From positions 1 to 5,358 of the forward strand of contig JANLHE010000021.1 in NCBI GenBank assembly GCA_024653875.1: a stretch of DNA of 5,358 nt, read 5' to 3'. The DNA is from Acidobacteriota bacterium (GTDB lineage Bacteria > Acidobacteriota > Vicinamibacteria > Vicinamibacterales > SCN-69-37). A program made the position numbers and the translations under genes. How positions within the stretch are numbered: position 1 is the stretch's first letter; each line of letters begins with the position of its first letter. This document shows positions 4,550 through 5,358 of the stretch, piece by piece. The notes under the pieces are model-generated. The model worked only from the letters and a program-made list of their open reading frames with translations. It searched no databases and was not told the origin of the DNA.

Positions 4550-5358
4550 GTTTCCGGGCCCGGCCCGCTGGCCGGCCTCACCGTCCTGGACCTGACCCGT
4601 GTGCTGTCGGGGCCGTACTGCACGATGCTCGCGGCGGACATGGGCGCGCGCGTCATCAAGATTGAGCATCCGATCCGTGGTGATGACACGCGCTCGTGGG
4701 GCCCGCCGTTCCTGGAGGGCGAGAGCGCGTATTACCTCTCCATCAATCGCAACAAGGAGAGCGTCGCGCTCGACTACACCACCTCGGAGGGCCGCGCGGT
4801 TCTCGATGCGCTCGTCGCCCGCGCCGATGTCCTGGTCGAGAACTTCCGGCCCGGTACGCTCGATGACCGCGGACTGGGCTACCGCGATCTGGCCGCCAGA
4901 TATCCAGAACTCATCTACGTGTCGATCTCCGGCTTCGGCCACACCGGCCCGCGCCGCGAGGAAGCGGGCTACGACGCGATGATCCAGGCCGAGGGCGGCC
5001 TGATGAGCATCACGGGCACGCCCGACGGAGAGGCCGTCCGGCTCGGCGTGGCGATCGCGGATGTCTCGGCGGGGATGTTCGCCTTTCAGGGCATGTTACT
5101 CGCGTTGATTGCGCGCGGCCGCACGGGACGCGGCCAGCACGTGGACATCAGCCTGCTGGATTCGGTCACGTCGCTGCTCACGTATCAGGCGGGCCGCTAC
5201 TTCGCCACCGGCACGTCGCCCGCGCGCCTGGGCAACCGTCACGCGACCATCGTGCCGTACAACACGTTCGCCACCGCCGACGGGGTGCTGGTGCTCGCGG
5301 TGGGCAACGACGATCAGTTTCAGCGGTTCTGCCGCGTGGCCGGATTGCCCGCCGCGGC
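4529..5358 (+). CDS. CaiB/BaiF (family III) CoA-transferase, N-terminal part (runs off window)
   Basis: Family III CoA-transferases move CoA between carboxylic acids through an aspartyl-CoA thioester. The visible 276 codons contain the family signature: PLAGLTVLDLTRVLSGPYCT (13-32), MLAADMGARVIKIEHPIRGDDTR with WGPP (33-60), then YYLSINRNKESVALD (68-82). VLVENFRPG follows at 101-109, then YVSISGFGHTGP (130-141) and GYDAMIQAEGG (147-157). D178 in GVAIADVSAGM aligns with the catalytic Asp of formyl-CoA transferase (D169). GQHVDISLLDS and RLGNRHATIVPYNTF follow as expected. Full-length members have roughly 380-430 residues, so about a third is missing beyond the edge. The substrate is not predictable. 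Residues 3-8 (TTSEVV) come from the palindromic repeat and precede the normal family N-terminus. The gene overlaps the dehydrogenase stop by 4 bp, implying one operon. Confidence 0.94.
   Translation, partial: MKTTSEVVSGPGPLAGLTVLDLTRVLSGPYCTMLAADMGARVIKIEHPIRGDDTRSWGPPFLEGESAYYLSINRNKESVALDYTTSEGRAVLDALVARADVLVENFRPGTLDDRGLGYRDLAARYPELIYVSISGFGHTGPRREEAGYDAMIQAEGGLMSITGTPDGEAVRLGVAIADVSAGMFAFQGMLLALIARGRTGRGQHVDISLLDSVTSLLTYQAGRYFATGTSPARLGNRHATIVPYNTFATADGVLVLAVGNDDQFQRFCRVAGLPAA
4531..4555 (+). repeat. Palindromic repeat copy 2 (inside the 5' end of the CoA-transferase gene)
   Basis: The copy is centred on T4543: AAACGACCTC-T-GAGGTCGTTT gives ten contiguous pairs (4533-4542 with 4544-4553), and the outermost G4531:C4555 also matches. 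In the transferase frame it is read as KTTSEVVS. It is offset by 38 bp from copy 1, which is not a multiple of three. The 1-base frame change at the ATGA overlap brings both copies into the same codon phase. Confidence 0.85.

Noticed and set aside
4031..4942. A 303-codon open frame on the minus strand across the dehydrogenase/CoA-transferase junction
   Set aside because: It lies antisense to the catalytic regions of two clearly recognisable enzymes. It has a low-complexity Ala/Arg/Ser-rich translation and no recognisable domain; long antisense frames are common in GC-rich DNA.

Overview
The window is GC-rich, densely packed chromosomal DNA with short intergenic gaps and ATGA start/stop overlaps. 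Gene content (TolC-type export, ECF sigma with a zinc-finger anti-sigma factor, RmuC, SIMPL protein, short homoserine dehydrogenase, family III CoA-transferase), base composition and dispersed-looking palindromes would fit an Acidobacteriota-type (Vicinamibacteria-like) soil or sediment bacterium. That assignment is inference; there is no rRNA or other marker gene here.

Layout. Positions 1-402 (-) hold the N-terminal part of a TolC-family outer-membrane efflux protein. It is divergent from an ECF sigma factor gene (423-1094, +), which overlaps a small soluble zinc-binding anti-sigma factor gene (1091-1342, +). A 127-bp gap follows. It carries a perfect palindrome (1343-1362), a weaker hairpin (1365-1387) and, on the minus strand, what looks like a fossil of a DUF1624/HGSNAT-like membrane acyltransferase gene (1372-1458). 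rmuC (1470-2711, +) converges with and overlaps by 8 bp the gene of a secreted SIMPL/DUF541 protein (2704-3444, -). That gene is divergent, across only 29 bp, from a homoserine dehydrogenase gene (3474-4532, +), which overlaps by 4 bp a CaiB/BaiF CoA-transferase gene (4529 to the window end, +).

How the parts relate. The sigma/anti-sigma pair is a self-contained stress-response switch; the anti-sigma factor lacks a membrane segment and has ligand spacing like the cytoplasmic redox sensor RsrA. The dehydrogenase and CoA-transferase genes form a tightly coupled operon. At their junction lie two near-identical copies of a palindrome. Together they form a perfect 19-bp inverted repeat whose 13-nt loop holds the Shine-Dalgarno and the first two bases of the start codon of the second gene. 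Each copy is read in frame as Thr-Ser-Glu-Val-Val. This junction and the gene fossil upstream of rmuC are the most unusual parts of the window.
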